DNA from: Acidaminobacter sp964416305 | Lineage (GTDB): Bacteria; Bacillota; Clostridia; Peptostreptococcales; Acidaminobacteraceae | Direction of reading: 5' to 3' | Assembly (NCBI GenBank): GCA_964416305.1 | Contig: CAYQDM010000002.1 | Location: 62,001 to 126,000, forward strand | DNA: 64,000 nt | Shown: positions 34,333-43,167 of the stretch, in pieces | Layout of the letters: every line of letters starts with the position of its first letter | Position numbering within the stretch: position 1 is the stretch's first letter | Translations under genes and position numbers: made by a program | Notes under the pieces: model-generated | Told to the model about the DNA's origin: nothing | Databases searched by the model: none | What the model saw: only the letters and a program-made list of their open reading frames with translations

Positions 34333-36138
34333 CTAACTCGCTTCAGCTTCAGCAATTGAATTTTGAATGTCCCACACCCGTTTGTACAACCCCTCCTGCT
34401 GAATCAAGGCTTCATGGGTGTCAAAGGCCGAAACCCCACCATCTTCAATGACCATGATCCGGTCCGCCTCCATCAGCGTCGTAAGTCTGTGGGATATTAA
34501 TAGTACCGTCGAGTAAGCGCTGTTCGCCATCAAACCGTTTCGAATCTGCCTGTCCGTTTCTGTGTCAACCGCACTCAGAGAGTCGTCAAAAATCATCACA
34601 GGCATAGGTTTCAGCAGCGTCCTGGCGATGGCGACGCGCTGCCTCTGTCCTCCCGAAAGCGATACGCCTTTCTCACCCACCAGCGTCTCATAGCGGTGGT
34701 CAAATTGTTCGATATTGTGATGAATAGCTGAAATCTGAGCCGCCCTCACAATGTCTGCCTCGTTCGCCTCGCCCCGGATTGCGATATTCTCTCCAATGGT
34801 CCTGGCATAAAGAAATGCCTCCTGGAGAACGAGTCCAATATTACGTCTTAAATAACGCTTGGAAATACGGTTTAGCGGTATGCCATCCAGCAGAATTTCG
34901 CCTTCAGTGGGCTCGTAAAGCCTCGTCAAAAGGTACGCCAGCGTCGATTTGCCCGATCCGGTAGGACCCAATATGCCGATGGTCTCCCCAGGTACAATTT
35001 TAAAATTGATACCCTTTAAGATTTCCTCACCTTTTGGATAAGCAAAATGCACACCTTTGAATTCTATCCCACCCATAATCTCAGGCTCCAGGGCCTTTTC
35101 ACATTCAGGAGATCCAGACAAATCATCATCTGTCTCCGCCTCAAGAATTTCATCAATTCTCCCTACGGCGACCATAGTTTTTCCAAATTCGCTCAAAACC
35201 CTGCCAAGCTGACGAATAGGAAAAATCAGCATGTTCTCGTAAGTGATGAACGCGACCACCGTCCCAAGGCTGATGCTGCCTGAGATTGCCCACTTCGCTC
35301 CAAAGTACATGACAAGAGCGATCTGGAGCAGACACACAAAATCTGACAGCGACCAGAAATACGCAAAGTTAAGAATCAGTTTATAGACTTTCTCTTTTAA
35401 ATCTCTGTTGAACACTGAAAATTTCTCATGCTCATAGGGCTCTCTGCCTAAAGCTTTGACCACCTTGATCCCGCTCAAATTCTCTTGAAGCATGGACGTC
35501 ACTTTGGCCTCGGCTTCATCCGCAATTTTGAATTTTGCCTTGACTCTGAAGAAAAACCAGATGGAAAACAGGATGACCAACGGGATCAGGCTTAGGGCAA
35601 TAAGCGTCAGTTTTGGATCAAGTGACCACATCAGCGTTGAGATAATGCCCACCATAAGTACAATTGACACAATCTCCACCACTTGAACAGAGAGAAACCG
35701 TCGAATTGTTTCAACGTCCGAAGTCGCTCTTTGAATCAAGTCGCCGGTGTCGTGACTTGAAAAGAACTCAAATTTAACTTCATGCAGGTGCTGCATCACC
35801 CGATCCTTGAGACCTTTGGCAATGCGTTCGGACGCCACTGCGCTGGCTATGCCTTTGATCAGAAGAAATACCGCCCGCAGCAGCGAAGCAATTAGAATCA
35901 GTATGGCAACCCCAGTCAGGGTTCCGCCGGTCAGCTGTGTCATTAAATTTGAAAATGACGTCTCTGGCGCTGCACCTCCTATGACTTGGTCGATCGCATA
36001 ACGAATAATCAGGGGAATACTCATGGCGAACAAAGTCGTGAGCAGCACTGCCACCATGGCGACAGCATACATCATGGTATTGCCCCGCATATGACGGATT
36101 AGCTTTTTCAGCTGGTTGGAGTGAAGTTGAAGCGACAT
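34333..36138 (-). CDS. ABC multidrug exporter half-transporter, degenerate-site subunit (BmrC-like)
   Basis: Six membrane spans then an ATPase with GPTGSGKSTLAYLL, SLSGGQRQRVAIARTLL, and MIFDDSLSAVDTETD, where Asp replaces the usual catalytic Glu. This is the mark of the degenerate half of heterodimeric exporters. ATG 36138 is used because AAGGGG lies upstream and the protein then starts MSLQLHSNQLKKLIRHM. The longer frame to 36357 passes through two terminator hairpins and is not a gene. A leader peptide and attenuators precede it. Confidence 0.93.
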   Translation of the reverse strand: MSLQLHSNQLKKLIRHMRGNTMMYAVAMVAVLLTTLFAMSIPLIIRYAIDQVIGGAAPETSFSNLMTQLTGGTLTGVAILILIASLLRAVFLLIKGIASAVASERIAKGLKDRVMQHLHEVKFEFFSSHDTGDLIQRATSDVETIRRFLSVQVVEIVSIVLMVGIISTLMWSLDPKLTLIALSLIPLVILFSIWFFFRVKAKFKIADEAEAKVTSMLQENLSGIKVVKALGREPYEHEKFSVFNRDLKEKVYKLILNFAYFWSLSDFVCLLQIALVMYFGAKWAISGSISLGTVVAFITYENMLIFPIRQLGRVLSEFGKTMVAVGRIDEILEAETDDDLSGSPECEKALEPEIMGGIEFKGVHFAYPKGEEILKGINFKIVPGETIGILGPTGSGKSTLAYLLTRLYEPTEGEILLDGIPLNRISKRYLRRNIGLVLQEAFLYARTIGENIAIRGEANEADIVRAAQISAIHHNIEQFDHRYETLVGEKGVSLSGGQRQRVAIARTLLKPMPVMIFDDSLSAVDTETDRQIRNGLMANSAYSTVLLISHRLTTLMEADRIMVIEDGGVSAFDTHEALIQQEGLYKRVWDIQNSIAEAEAS

Positions 36139-36204
36139 ATAGAATAAGTCCCCTTTCGATCCTTTTTCAAAGACTAAATAAAAATTAAATCTGGATTTAA
36201 ACAA

Positions 36205-36232
36205 TAAAAAATGGCGCAGATTCCCCTGCACC
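36205..36232 (-). terminator. Second leader terminator before the ABC operon
   Basis: GGTGCAG-GGGAAT-CTGCGCC followed by ATTTTTTATT on the minus strand. It lies in the mRNA leader, 67 bases before the first ABC start codon. Confidence 0.75.
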
Positions 36233-36264
36233 ACAAAATGTAATATTTTACCTGTTAATAGCGT

Positions 36265-36297
36265 AAAAATAGCCGCAGAAGAATCACCTGCGGCTAT
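36265..36297 (-). terminator. First leader terminator (attenuator) before the ABC operon
   Basis: ATAGCCGCAG-GTGATTCTT-CTGCGGCTAT followed by TTTT on the minus strand. The 5' arm CCGCAGG (36293-36287) can instead pair with CCTGTGG (36337-36331), which lies inside the leader ORF, giving a mutually exclusive antiterminator. Confidence 0.8.
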
Positions 36298-36316
36298 ATA
36301 GACTGCATTAAACTGT

Positions 36317-36397
36317 CTACAAAAATAATACCACAGGCTGCCGGTATGAAGTTGCATTCATTGTGACAAAAAATTCCGCATTCATTGTGATAATCAT
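36317..36397 (-). CDS. Leader peptide of the ABC exporter operon (26 residues)
   Basis: AAAGGAGG lies 9 nt before ATG 36397, a near-ideal ribosome site. The ORF encodes MIITMNAEFFVTMNATSYRQ followed by PVVLFL. Its stop codon (TAG 36319-36317) opens the small hairpin TAGAC...GTCTA that precedes the first terminator. The word TCACAATGAATGC occurs twice in the coding sequence. The layout matches Bacillus bmrB, whose translation controls bmrCD by transcription attenuation. The peptide itself was not recognised. Confidence 0.7.
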   Translation of the reverse strand: MIITMNAEFFVTMNATSYRQPVVLFL

Positions 36398-36474
36398 AGC
36401 CGTGAGCCTCCTTTGTTGGATTTTGTAGTGTGTTTTCACGCCGGGCTTGTCCGCCTGTCGTGGACTACAACCCT

Positions 36475-36503
36475 ATTATAAAACTAATTGTCTTACTATA
36501 CAA
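36475..36503 (-). promoter_or_regulatory. Promoter of the ABC exporter leader
   Basis: TTGTAT (36503-36498) and TATAAT (36480-36475) with 17 bp between, about 78 bases upstream of the leader-peptide ATG. The 370-base stretch 36139-36511 is therefore a regulatory leader. Confidence 0.7.
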
Positions 36504-36511
36504 GAATTTTT

Positions 36512-36754
36512 TTATACCTCTTTAGCCTTCAAATACCCGGCTACCTGATCTGTACCGACCTCGCCGACCATTTCATTGATCAGCCCCTCCGTCAGGTTGG
36601 AAAGACTGAGCAGTGTCGTCACCAGCGCCTCCATATCCCCTTCATTCTGGTAGCGCTCGATCATATCTTTTAAATAGGCTTTTTGTTCAGCAAAAATAGT
36701 CTCTGTTCTCTCATTCTGAAATTCAAAAAATCTGTCATCAATAATTACACGCAT
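36512..36754 (-). CDS. Small protein of unknown function
   Basis: 80 residues, acidic and predicted helical (MRVIIDDRFFEFQNERTETI, then AEQKAYLKDMIERYQNEGDM). No signal peptide, span or Cys. GAGG lies 6 nt before ATG 36754. It starts 3 bases after the stop of the large acidic protein, so the two are co-translated and may act together. Not recognised. Confidence 0.75.
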   Translation of the reverse strand: MRVIIDDRFFEFQNERTETIFAEQKAYLKDMIERYQNEGDMEALVTTLLSLSNLTEGLINEMVGEVGTDQVAGYLKAKEV

Positions 36755-36757
36755 GAT

Positions 36758-38827
36758 TTACCTCTTCCTGAAACGGCTAAAAAAGCCTTTTTTTGCGGCA
36801 CGTTCCTCGACTTGAAGCACAACATCTTCCATTTTGTTTTCAAGCCTTAGAAATTTATCCTGCTCATTTTTTAATAATATTTGGAAATTCCGAATCAATT
36901 CATCTTTGTTCTGCAACTGATGATCCTTGATCTCCAGTTGTTTCCTCAAATAGTCAATCTGTTCCTTCAAGGTGTCAAAGACAAAGGACCATTCTTCCAC
37001 TGACATGAAACGCTCGCCATTTTGGACGACCTTCTTATCTGACACTGTACCATCATTCTTCACCGACTCTGCCGCATCTGTCCCGAACAGCCGCTCCGCC
37101 TTAGGAACCTGTTCTTCTTCCTGCCGATGGTCACGTTCCATGACTCGGTCTTGAACCGTTTCCTGTACGCTGCTCTGTTCCGTGTCACCAAAGACCTCTG
37201 CGGAAGCCCACTTGTGCTCTAACTCAGGCTGCGGTTCTGAAGTTTCAGGGATGCTGTCATCCTCGCCGCCTTCCTCACGCAGTTCTTTCAGCCACGGATG
37301 TTCATCTTTCCTGATTTCATTGCTGCGCTTAACACCAAGACGATCTGCCTCCACGGAGGACTGGTCTGACTCCGGACTTGACTCCGAATCAGATGACAAA
37401 TCCATGGTGAGGTTGCTCTCCTCGTCTGATACAGGCTGAGGCACCCATGGGTAGTCTTTTTCTGACGGAACATCCGCCTCGGCCATTTCAGTACTTTCCT
37501 CAGACTCCGCTTCAGAATCCGTCACTTCCTGAAAAGAAGTCACATATTGAAAATGGCTGAACCTCTCACGATTTCTTCCGACAGGAGGATAGTCTGATGG
37601 CTGATCTTCAGAAGATTGTTTTGAGAATTCAAAATGCATTTTTGAATCAGGGTTGTTGTGATTGTAATCCTCTGAAAGAAATCCAGAGGCGTCTCTCATC
37701 CCAGGCAAAACTATTTTAGGCTTCTCAGAATTATTTGTCAACTGCACGGACTCATTGCCCGTCTCCTGTTCGGTTTCTTCGTCAACCCCAGATGACTTGA
37801 CAAATCCAAATTCAGACAAAATTTCGGTCACCTCAGGCTCATAAGACACCTCGATTAATCTGTTAAAAGCCTCTGAATCGCCGTTGTCTTCGTCCGAATT
37901 GGCGACATCAGTGTCTTCTTCGTCAAGCTCATCTTCGTCAAGATCATATTCTTCAAGACCATCTTCGACAAGGCCATCTTCGTCAACTGCATCCTCTTCA
38001 AAAACATCCTTATTGAAATCATCTTCATCAGGACTTATATCGTTGTGATCTTCCATTTTAAATTCATCTTCAACATGATCCTCATCATCAAAATAATCCT
38101 CTGCATATTCCTCATTCAAAATCTCAATTAGCCTCGATTTCAAATTATGCGGACGAATTTCTCCCAGATCGCTGTAATTTTCATTTAAAATTTTTATCAG
38201 CCGATCTTGAAAATCCTTCTGATCGACATCCAGCTTAAATTCTGTCTCTACAGAACGAGAGTCATTGTTCTTTGTCGCTGACGACTGGGACTCAGCGGCG
38301 GTCTGCTTGCCTTGCACAGATTGAAACTGTTCCGTATCAGACCGCATTTCAGCTTCCTCCCCATTAAAAAGTGAACCTTCTATCTCGGTGTCCCGCAGAT
38401 TATCAGACGCATGTTCCACAGGCGATTCAGACAGTGCTTCATTAATTTGGGTCTGTTCCACAGATGCGTGCTGCGTCAGCGCCTCAACCTTTGCCAGGAG
38501 CTCCAGCATTTTTTGATGGCGCTGACTTTTAAAAATATCAATTTGTTCAGGAGGCACTTCGTCTTTTGGTTCACGAAACAGGATCGCCTTGAGCTCTTCA
38601 TCTGAAGGCATATTAGCGGGAACTTCAATCTCATTGGTATCCCAATCTATACTAAGGCCCGACTGAGATTGCTCAGCGTTCCCAAGATTCTCGATCAGCG
38701 GCTCCATATTCTTTATGACTTCCTCAACTTGTTCAGGAGGTGTCGGTTTTAAATCAATCCGCAGTGTTGAATTGTTTTTAATCCTGAATCTGCCAAGCAA
38801 GTCATCTTCAGCAAACTTTTTTCTCAT
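36758..38827 (-). CDS. Large acidic coiled-coil protein of unknown function
   Basis: 689 residues, very rich in Asp, Glu and Ser, with no membrane span. The N-terminal 120 residues look globular (RIDLKPTPPEQVEEVIKNM). Two near-identical segments, RLIKILNENYSDL and RLIEILNEEYAED, at about residues 207-245 precede a D/E-rich stretch of about 90 residues. The C-terminal 80 residues are a predicted coiled coil (LKEQIDYLRKQLEIKDHQLQ) ending in basic FFSRFRKR. The architecture suggests a scaffold or an adaptor with a basic nucleic-acid- or membrane-binding tail, but no family was recognised. GGAGG precedes ATG 38827. Confidence 0.8.
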   Translation of the reverse strand: MRKKFAEDDLLGRFRIKNNSTLRIDLKPTPPEQVEEVIKNMEPLIENLGNAEQSQSGLSIDWDTNEIEVPANMPSDEELKAILFREPKDEVPPEQIDIFKSQRHQKMLELLAKVEALTQHASVEQTQINEALSESPVEHASDNLRDTEIEGSLFNGEEAEMRSDTEQFQSVQGKQTAAESQSSATKNNDSRSVETEFKLDVDQKDFQDRLIKILNENYSDLGEIRPHNLKSRLIEILNEEYAEDYFDDEDHVEDEFKMEDHNDISPDEDDFNKDVFEEDAVDEDGLVEDGLEEYDLDEDELDEEDTDVANSDEDNGDSEAFNRLIEVSYEPEVTEILSEFGFVKSSGVDEETEQETGNESVQLTNNSEKPKIVLPGMRDASGFLSEDYNHNNPDSKMHFEFSKQSSEDQPSDYPPVGRNRERFSHFQYVTSFQEVTDSEAESEESTEMAEADVPSEKDYPWVPQPVSDEESNLTMDLSSDSESSPESDQSSVEADRLGVKRSNEIRKDEHPWLKELREEGGEDDSIPETSEPQPELEHKWASAEVFGDTEQSSVQETVQDRVMERDHRQEEEQVPKAERLFGTDAAESVKNDGTVSDKKVVQNGERFMSVEEWSFVFDTLKEQIDYLRKQLEIKDHQLQNKDELIRNFQILLKNEQDKFLRLENKMEDVVLQVEERAAKKGFFSRFRKR

Positions 38828-38976
38828 GGTGACACCTCCTGCCTTTTCTGTCTGTCAAACCACTTAATTTCGCCGGTGTCTAAGCTGTCTGAATTCATTG
38901 GAATGAAATCCTTCAAAATTGACAACAAGTCGAGTCTGCACTCAAATATTCAAACACCGGAGTAATGGCAAAGATG

Positions 38977-39531
38977 CTAGAATTCTACCTTTTCATAGTT
39001 TTCTTCGACAAATCGTGACAAGGCATAAAACAAATCGGATAACCGATTCACATATTTTAAAAGCACATCGCTGATTTCTCCATGTTTATAAAGCGGCACC
39101 ATCAGCCTCTCGGCCCGTCTGCAGACAGTCCGGCAGACATGAAGATGCGCGCTTGCCAGATTATCCCCCGGAATAATGAAATAACTCGGCGTCTCAAAGG
39201 TCTTCAAATAATCATCTATGGTGTCCTCCAGAAAATCCACGTCTTCCTGCTGGATGGTCGTTTTCAGGATGCTCAGGTCCACTGTGGCGAGTTCAGCGCC
39301 AACGTCAAACAGTTTCCTTTGAAGTCCGTGAAGCAGGGCGGTGGTCTTAGCATCTGTAATATAATGTTTGGCGAGTCCAATAAAGCTGTTGAGTTCATCA
39401 ATGGTTCCATAAGCTTCTACTCTGGGTTCGTCCTTATAGACATTAGTCGTATCATATAGGTTGGTTTTTCCGCCATCACCTGTACGCGTATAAACCACCA
39501 TTTCTTCGGGCGTTCTATGATCTTCCCTCAT
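38977..39531 (-). CDS. Cob(I)alamin adenosyltransferase, PduO type
   Basis: Makes adenosylcobalamin from cob(I)alamin and ATP. Signature TRTGDGGKTNLYD near the N-terminus, then VEAYGTIDELNSFIGLA and VCRTVCRRAERLMV with the ATP-binding Arg. 184 residues is normal for the single-domain form. GGAG precedes ATG 39531; an internal GTG at MVVYTRTGDGG is an alternative. Its neighbours are a G3E GTPase and a microcompartment shell protein, which suggests use with a B12 enzyme not in this window. Confidence 0.93.
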   Translation of the reverse strand: MREDHRTPEEMVVYTRTGDGGKTNLYDTTNVYKDEPRVEAYGTIDELNSFIGLAKHYITDAKTTALLHGLQRKLFDVGAELATVDLSILKTTIQQEDVDFLEDTIDDYLKTFETPSYFIIPGDNLASAHLHVCRTVCRRAERLMVPLYKHGEISDVLLKYVNRLSDLFYALSRFVEENYEKVEF

Positions 39532-39573
39532 ATCGTCTCCACCTCCGTGGTCAACTGTAGTTTTAGCAGGGCA

Positions 39574-40500
39574 CTAATTGCTGAGTTTCATATCCGTCCC
39601 CATCTCTGCCTTCCATGCCTGGTCGACGACTCTGATAATCTGAGGTCCGACTTTTGATAAAAACACCAGGGTTGACGCCTCAAGCATTTTCTCAGTTTCA
39701 GCAAAATCAATGGTGCGGCTGACGACGTCCACTTGAAAACGTCCTTCCAGTGTCTCGACGAACCCTTTGATTCTGTAGGCAGATGCGGAAACTGTCTCCA
39801 GGAATCGAATCAAATTCCCCTGAGGTACCGGTTCCTGATAAGACAGCATGATGGTCTTTGGCTTGTTGTCTTCAGTATTATAGCTGTCTCTAAGTTCCGG
39901 AACAAAGACTTGGTCGATCCCCTTTTCGATAAAGCTGAAATCCAAATTGAAATAGCTGCTGCGCATCATCCTAATCTTAGGCTGAATGCTGACTATAACT
40001 GATTCTACTTCGAGAAGCGCTTCTTCGCTGACGCGGTCAACTTTATTGAGAATCGCAATATCAGCACACTCTATCTGCCTTTTTAGGGTGATCAAATCAC
40101 TGATCTGCTCCATGAAATGCAGTGCATCCACAATGCAGATGGTACCTGCGTAATCATAAACCTCAGGGCTTTCCACTTCTACGACTTCGAGGATCTCCGC
40201 AATATTGGAGGGGTCCGCAAGGCCGGAGGACTCCACAAACACATAATTTAGATCATAGGCAGCCATTTCAACCAGCGCTCTGATGAAGGACAGTTTCAGA
40301 CATGAGCAGAAGATTGATCCGCGATTCAGCTCGATCATAGTCAGCTCGTCCGACTCCAGAATTGGACCATCAATTGAAACACGGCCAAATTCATTCATAA
40401 TAATCCCAATTTTTTTATCCGGAAAGTGTTCCAGCAGGGACTTGAGAAAGGTGGTCTTTCCGGCACCGAGAAATCCGGACAACAAGAAAAGTTTGATCAT
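39574..40500 (-). CDS. G3E-family GTP-binding protein (CobW-like)
   Basis: P-loop GTPase related to CobW, UreG and HypB, which help deliver metals or cofactors. Walker A LLSGFLGAGKTTFLKSLL, IIMNEFGRVSIDG, VFVESSGLADPSN, and NKVD (LNKVDRVSEEAL). The usual CxCC metal motif is altered to FCSCLKLSF (CSC). It has a C-terminal CobW-type domain. Placed between the cobalamin adenosyltransferase and the shell gene, it may serve a B12 or metal step. AAGGAG precedes ATG 40500. Confidence 0.88.
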   Translation of the reverse strand: MIKLFLLSGFLGAGKTTFLKSLLEHFPDKKIGIIMNEFGRVSIDGPILESDELTMIELNRGSIFCSCLKLSFIRALVEMAAYDLNYVFVESSGLADPSNIAEILEVVEVESPEVYDYAGTICIVDALHFMEQISDLITLKRQIECADIAILNKVDRVSEEALLEVESVIVSIQPKIRMMRSSYFNLDFSFIEKGIDQVFVPELRDSYNTEDNKPKTIMLSYQEPVPQGNLIRFLETVSASAYRIKGFVETLEGRFQVDVVSRTIDFAETEKMLEASTLVFLSKVGPQIIRVVDQAWKAEMGTDMKLSN

Positions 40501-40590
40501 AAGTTTACTCCTTTGTCATGGCACATTCTGTCTTAGGTCGCTGCAGCTGCCGCATAGACCAAAATTTGTTTTTCTATAGACTAAGCATCA

Positions 40591-41139
40591 TTATTTCAGA
40601 CTGTCTATCAGTCCCTGGTCAGGAGACGGAATTGCAACAGCCTCTTTAATTTTATCCGGATTTCCGATTTTTTCAACCCCAACCCGGAGTGCGTTTTCAA
40701 CAGAAGCGACATCTCCGGTAAACAATACGACCGCCTTGCCGCCCAGGCCGAGACTGACATGAAGCTTGAGAAGCCTCACATTGGCAGCTTTTCGAATAGC
40801 GTCCGCACCGAGGAATCCCATAGCCAGTGTTTTGGTTTCCAAAATACCCAGTGCCTTGATCTCACTTTTGTCCATGATGCCATGGATGGACTCAAGAACA
40901 CCATCGGCAATATTAGCTATGACATCTGCTTCCAGGACATGCTTCCCGCCTGCCGCTTTACCTGTCTCTACGGCACTTGTGACGGCTGCCACATCACCTG
41001 TTATAATGGCAAGGTACTTGCCTATGCACGTCATCCGTGCATCGATCACCTGAACTTGCGCCTGCTTGAGCATGGCGTCCAGCGCCTGAATGCCGGCAGC
41101 GATGCTGCTGAGTTCCAAAATTCCTACTGCGTTTGGCAT
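40591..41139 (-). CDS. Tandem-domain BMC shell protein, PduT-like
   Basis: 182 residues with two BMC domains (AVGILELSSIAAGIQALDAM and ALGILETKTLAMGFLGADAI). It forms trimers in a bacterial microcompartment shell. Cys38 in MTCIGKYL matches the Cys of PduT (ICPGKF) that holds a 4Fe-4S cluster at the trimer pore, so an electron-transfer or cluster pore is likely. No other shell gene is in the window, which is unusual for this family. AGGAG precedes ATG 41139; the gene overlaps the preceding GGDEF/HD gene by 16 bases. Confidence 0.92.
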   Translation of the reverse strand: MPNAVGILELSSIAAGIQALDAMLKQAQVQVIDARMTCIGKYLAIITGDVAAVTSAVETGKAAGGKHVLEADVIANIADGVLESIHGIMDKSEIKALGILETKTLAMGFLGADAIRKAANVRLLKLHVSLGLGGKAVVLFTGDVASVENALRVGVEKIGNPDKIKEAVAIPSPDQGLIDSLK

Positions 41140-43013
41140 TTAATCTCACTCCTATCATACCATGACATTTTAAGGACTTCTTCAACGAAAAGTCTGCTGA
41201 GGACCGGATCGAACTGTTTCCCTGAGTTTTTGATAATTTCACTGACCGCGGTTTCCGGACTGAGGGCAGCCCTGTAAGGCCTGTCGCAGGTCATGGCGTC
41301 ATATGCGTCCGCAAGTTGGATCATGCGGGATTCCAGGGGAATCTGGTCGCCCTGCAGGCCTTTCGGATAGCCCGATCCATCCCAATTCTCATGGTGGGCT
41401 AAAGTCAGATCCGCGATTTCAGACATGTCATTGACCGCGCTGAGGATCCTGTATCCAATTTCCGGGTGACGCTTCATTTCGAGCCATTCGTCATCACTCA
41501 AAGAGCCGCTCTTATTCAGCAAATGCTCATAAATGGCAATCTTACCAATATCATGCATCAATCCAAAGGTTTTAAGCGCTTCAACCCGCGTATTCATGAA
41601 CCCATACGCAGAGCCCAGAGCACCGCACAGCTGGCTGACGCGCCTTGAATGGAGCTCCTCCCTTGGATTCTTCTCGTGCAGCGTGCTCAGGATTGCGTGT
41701 ACGATCTGGCCCCGCATGCTTGGCCCTTCATACAGCTTGTTCGAGTACATCATGTTCTCAGCGTCCTTGAAGACTTCTTGCGTCAGTTCCTCAGTCTCGT
41801 GCTTCACGGAGAAACCAATGGAGATCGATATCATGATGGAATCGATTTTCTCATTGCAGCTGGCCTGCTTAATGCGCTCAACAACCTCCAGGGCAGTCTT
41901 TTGATCCGTCTTGGGAAGCAGCACGACGAACTCGTCCCCACCCCACCTGGCAATGATATCTTCTGACCGGCAAACGCTTCTGAGGACATCCGCTGTCTTG
42001 ACCAGCAAACGGTCGCCCATTCTATGACCAAAGGCGTCGTTGGTAATTTTGAGTCCGTTGACATCACACATCAAAATTGTGAGCGGCAGGTTGCGTTCAG
42101 TGTCCAGACGATCCATCTCCACCTCAAAGAAGCGTCGGTTATAGAGACCGGTGAGCTGGTCGTGGTAGCTGAGGAATCTAAGTTCATATTCAGACTTTTT
42201 CCGGACGGAGATATCGTTGAAAATCTGATAAGCGCCGACGACCTCGTCCCCAATCAAGACCGGCACGCCCTTCATGCTGACTTCACGAACTTCACCCGTG
42301 TTGTTGAGTCGCTCCGTCTCCAGCTCAAAGGATTCCCCCTTGAACAGTTTATCCGTCAATAACTTGGCATCTTCCAATTTGGAAGGATCCGTCAGTATGG
42401 CATCAGGTTCTTTAAACCTGAGGTCCTCGTGATAATAGCCAAACAGCTGTACAAACCGTTCATTCAGATCAACAACCTGCCGATGGTGATTTAAAATCAG
42501 GATCGCATCCGTAGAATTTTTGAATAGCGCTTCAAATTGATTTTTTTGAAGCATTATGCCATTCTGGGCCGACTGGCTGATAAACAGCGACTCTTCCAGC
42601 TTCTGGTTCATTTCTTTAAGTTTCTTCTGATCCTTTTTGTATTCTCTGCTGTTATGACGAATCCTGTACAGCAGCATGTTAATGCCTGCCATCAACTCAC
42701 TCAGCTTGGAGCCTTCATTGACCTCCAGCATTTCGAGTTCCGGATTGTTCAGATCCACTTTTCGAATGTGGTCTTCGACAGCCCTGAGAGGTTTGATATA
42801 GAACCTCCTGTGGTACATCAAGGACAGCAGTCCCAGCAAGGCTAACAAGATGAGGACGACAACATAAGCTGTCATCATGGGTGAAAATACAGTTTCAGAC
42901 TCGGCCCCAGGCGTCAAAAATCGATAGCTGTAGCCCACGACCGCTGCGATGCAGAGCACAATGGCTGTCATCAGAATTTTGTAAAAGATAGAAGCAAACT
43001 TCAATAATTTCAC
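41124..43013 (-). CDS. Membrane PAS-GGDEF-HD-GYP cyclic-di-GMP protein
   Basis: Two N-terminal spans (about 10-30 and 45-68), a HAMP-like linker, a PAS domain (about 165-285), a GGDEF domain with intact RWGGDEFVVLL near residue 354, and a C-terminal HD-GYP domain (HDIGK near 485, HHENWDGSGYPKGL). It could both make and degrade cyclic-di-GMP. The start is GTG 43013. It overlaps the downstream shell gene, so expression is probably linked. Confidence 0.92.
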   Translation of the reverse strand: MKLLKFASIFYKILMTAIVLCIAAVVGYSYRFLTPGAESETVFSPMMTAYVVVLILLALLGLLSLMYHRRFYIKPLRAVEDHIRKVDLNNPELEMLEVNEGSKLSELMAGINMLLYRIRHNSREYKKDQKKLKEMNQKLEESLFISQSAQNGIMLQKNQFEALFKNSTDAILILNHHRQVVDLNERFVQLFGYYHEDLRFKEPDAILTDPSKLEDAKLLTDKLFKGESFELETERLNNTGEVREVSMKGVPVLIGDEVVGAYQIFNDISVRKKSEYELRFLSYHDQLTGLYNRRFFEVEMDRLDTERNLPLTILMCDVNGLKITNDAFGHRMGDRLLVKTADVLRSVCRSEDIIARWGGDEFVVLLPKTDQKTALEVVERIKQASCNEKIDSIMISISIGFSVKHETEELTQEVFKDAENMMYSNKLYEGPSMRGQIVHAILSTLHEKNPREELHSRRVSQLCGALGSAYGFMNTRVEALKTFGLMHDIGKIAIYEHLLNKSGSLSDDEWLEMKRHPEIGYRILSAVNDMSEIADLTLAHHENWDGSGYPKGLQGDQIPLESRMIQLADAYDAMTCDRPYRAALSPETAVSEIIKNSGKQFDPVLSRLFVEEVLKMSWYDRSEIKCQTQ

Positions 43014-43167
43014 CAGCCTTTATGTGATCGCTCTAAGATTACAAATTTGACATCAATTCCGTCAGGTGTTATAATTTTGTCATCATTTCACAAGTTATTT
43101 CTTTTCAATACTTGTCGAATGTGACGTATTAGTGTTCACAAGGTATAAGCACCGGAGGTGTATTCAA

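Noticed and set aside
36139..36357. 73-residue N-terminal extension of the BmrC-like ABC protein
   Set aside because: It runs through two terminator hairpins and has no ribosome site; ATG 36138 has one and matches the family start.
43060..43130. PerR box controlling the Fur-family gene
   Set aside because: Only a TTATAAT half-site is visible, with no matching second half.
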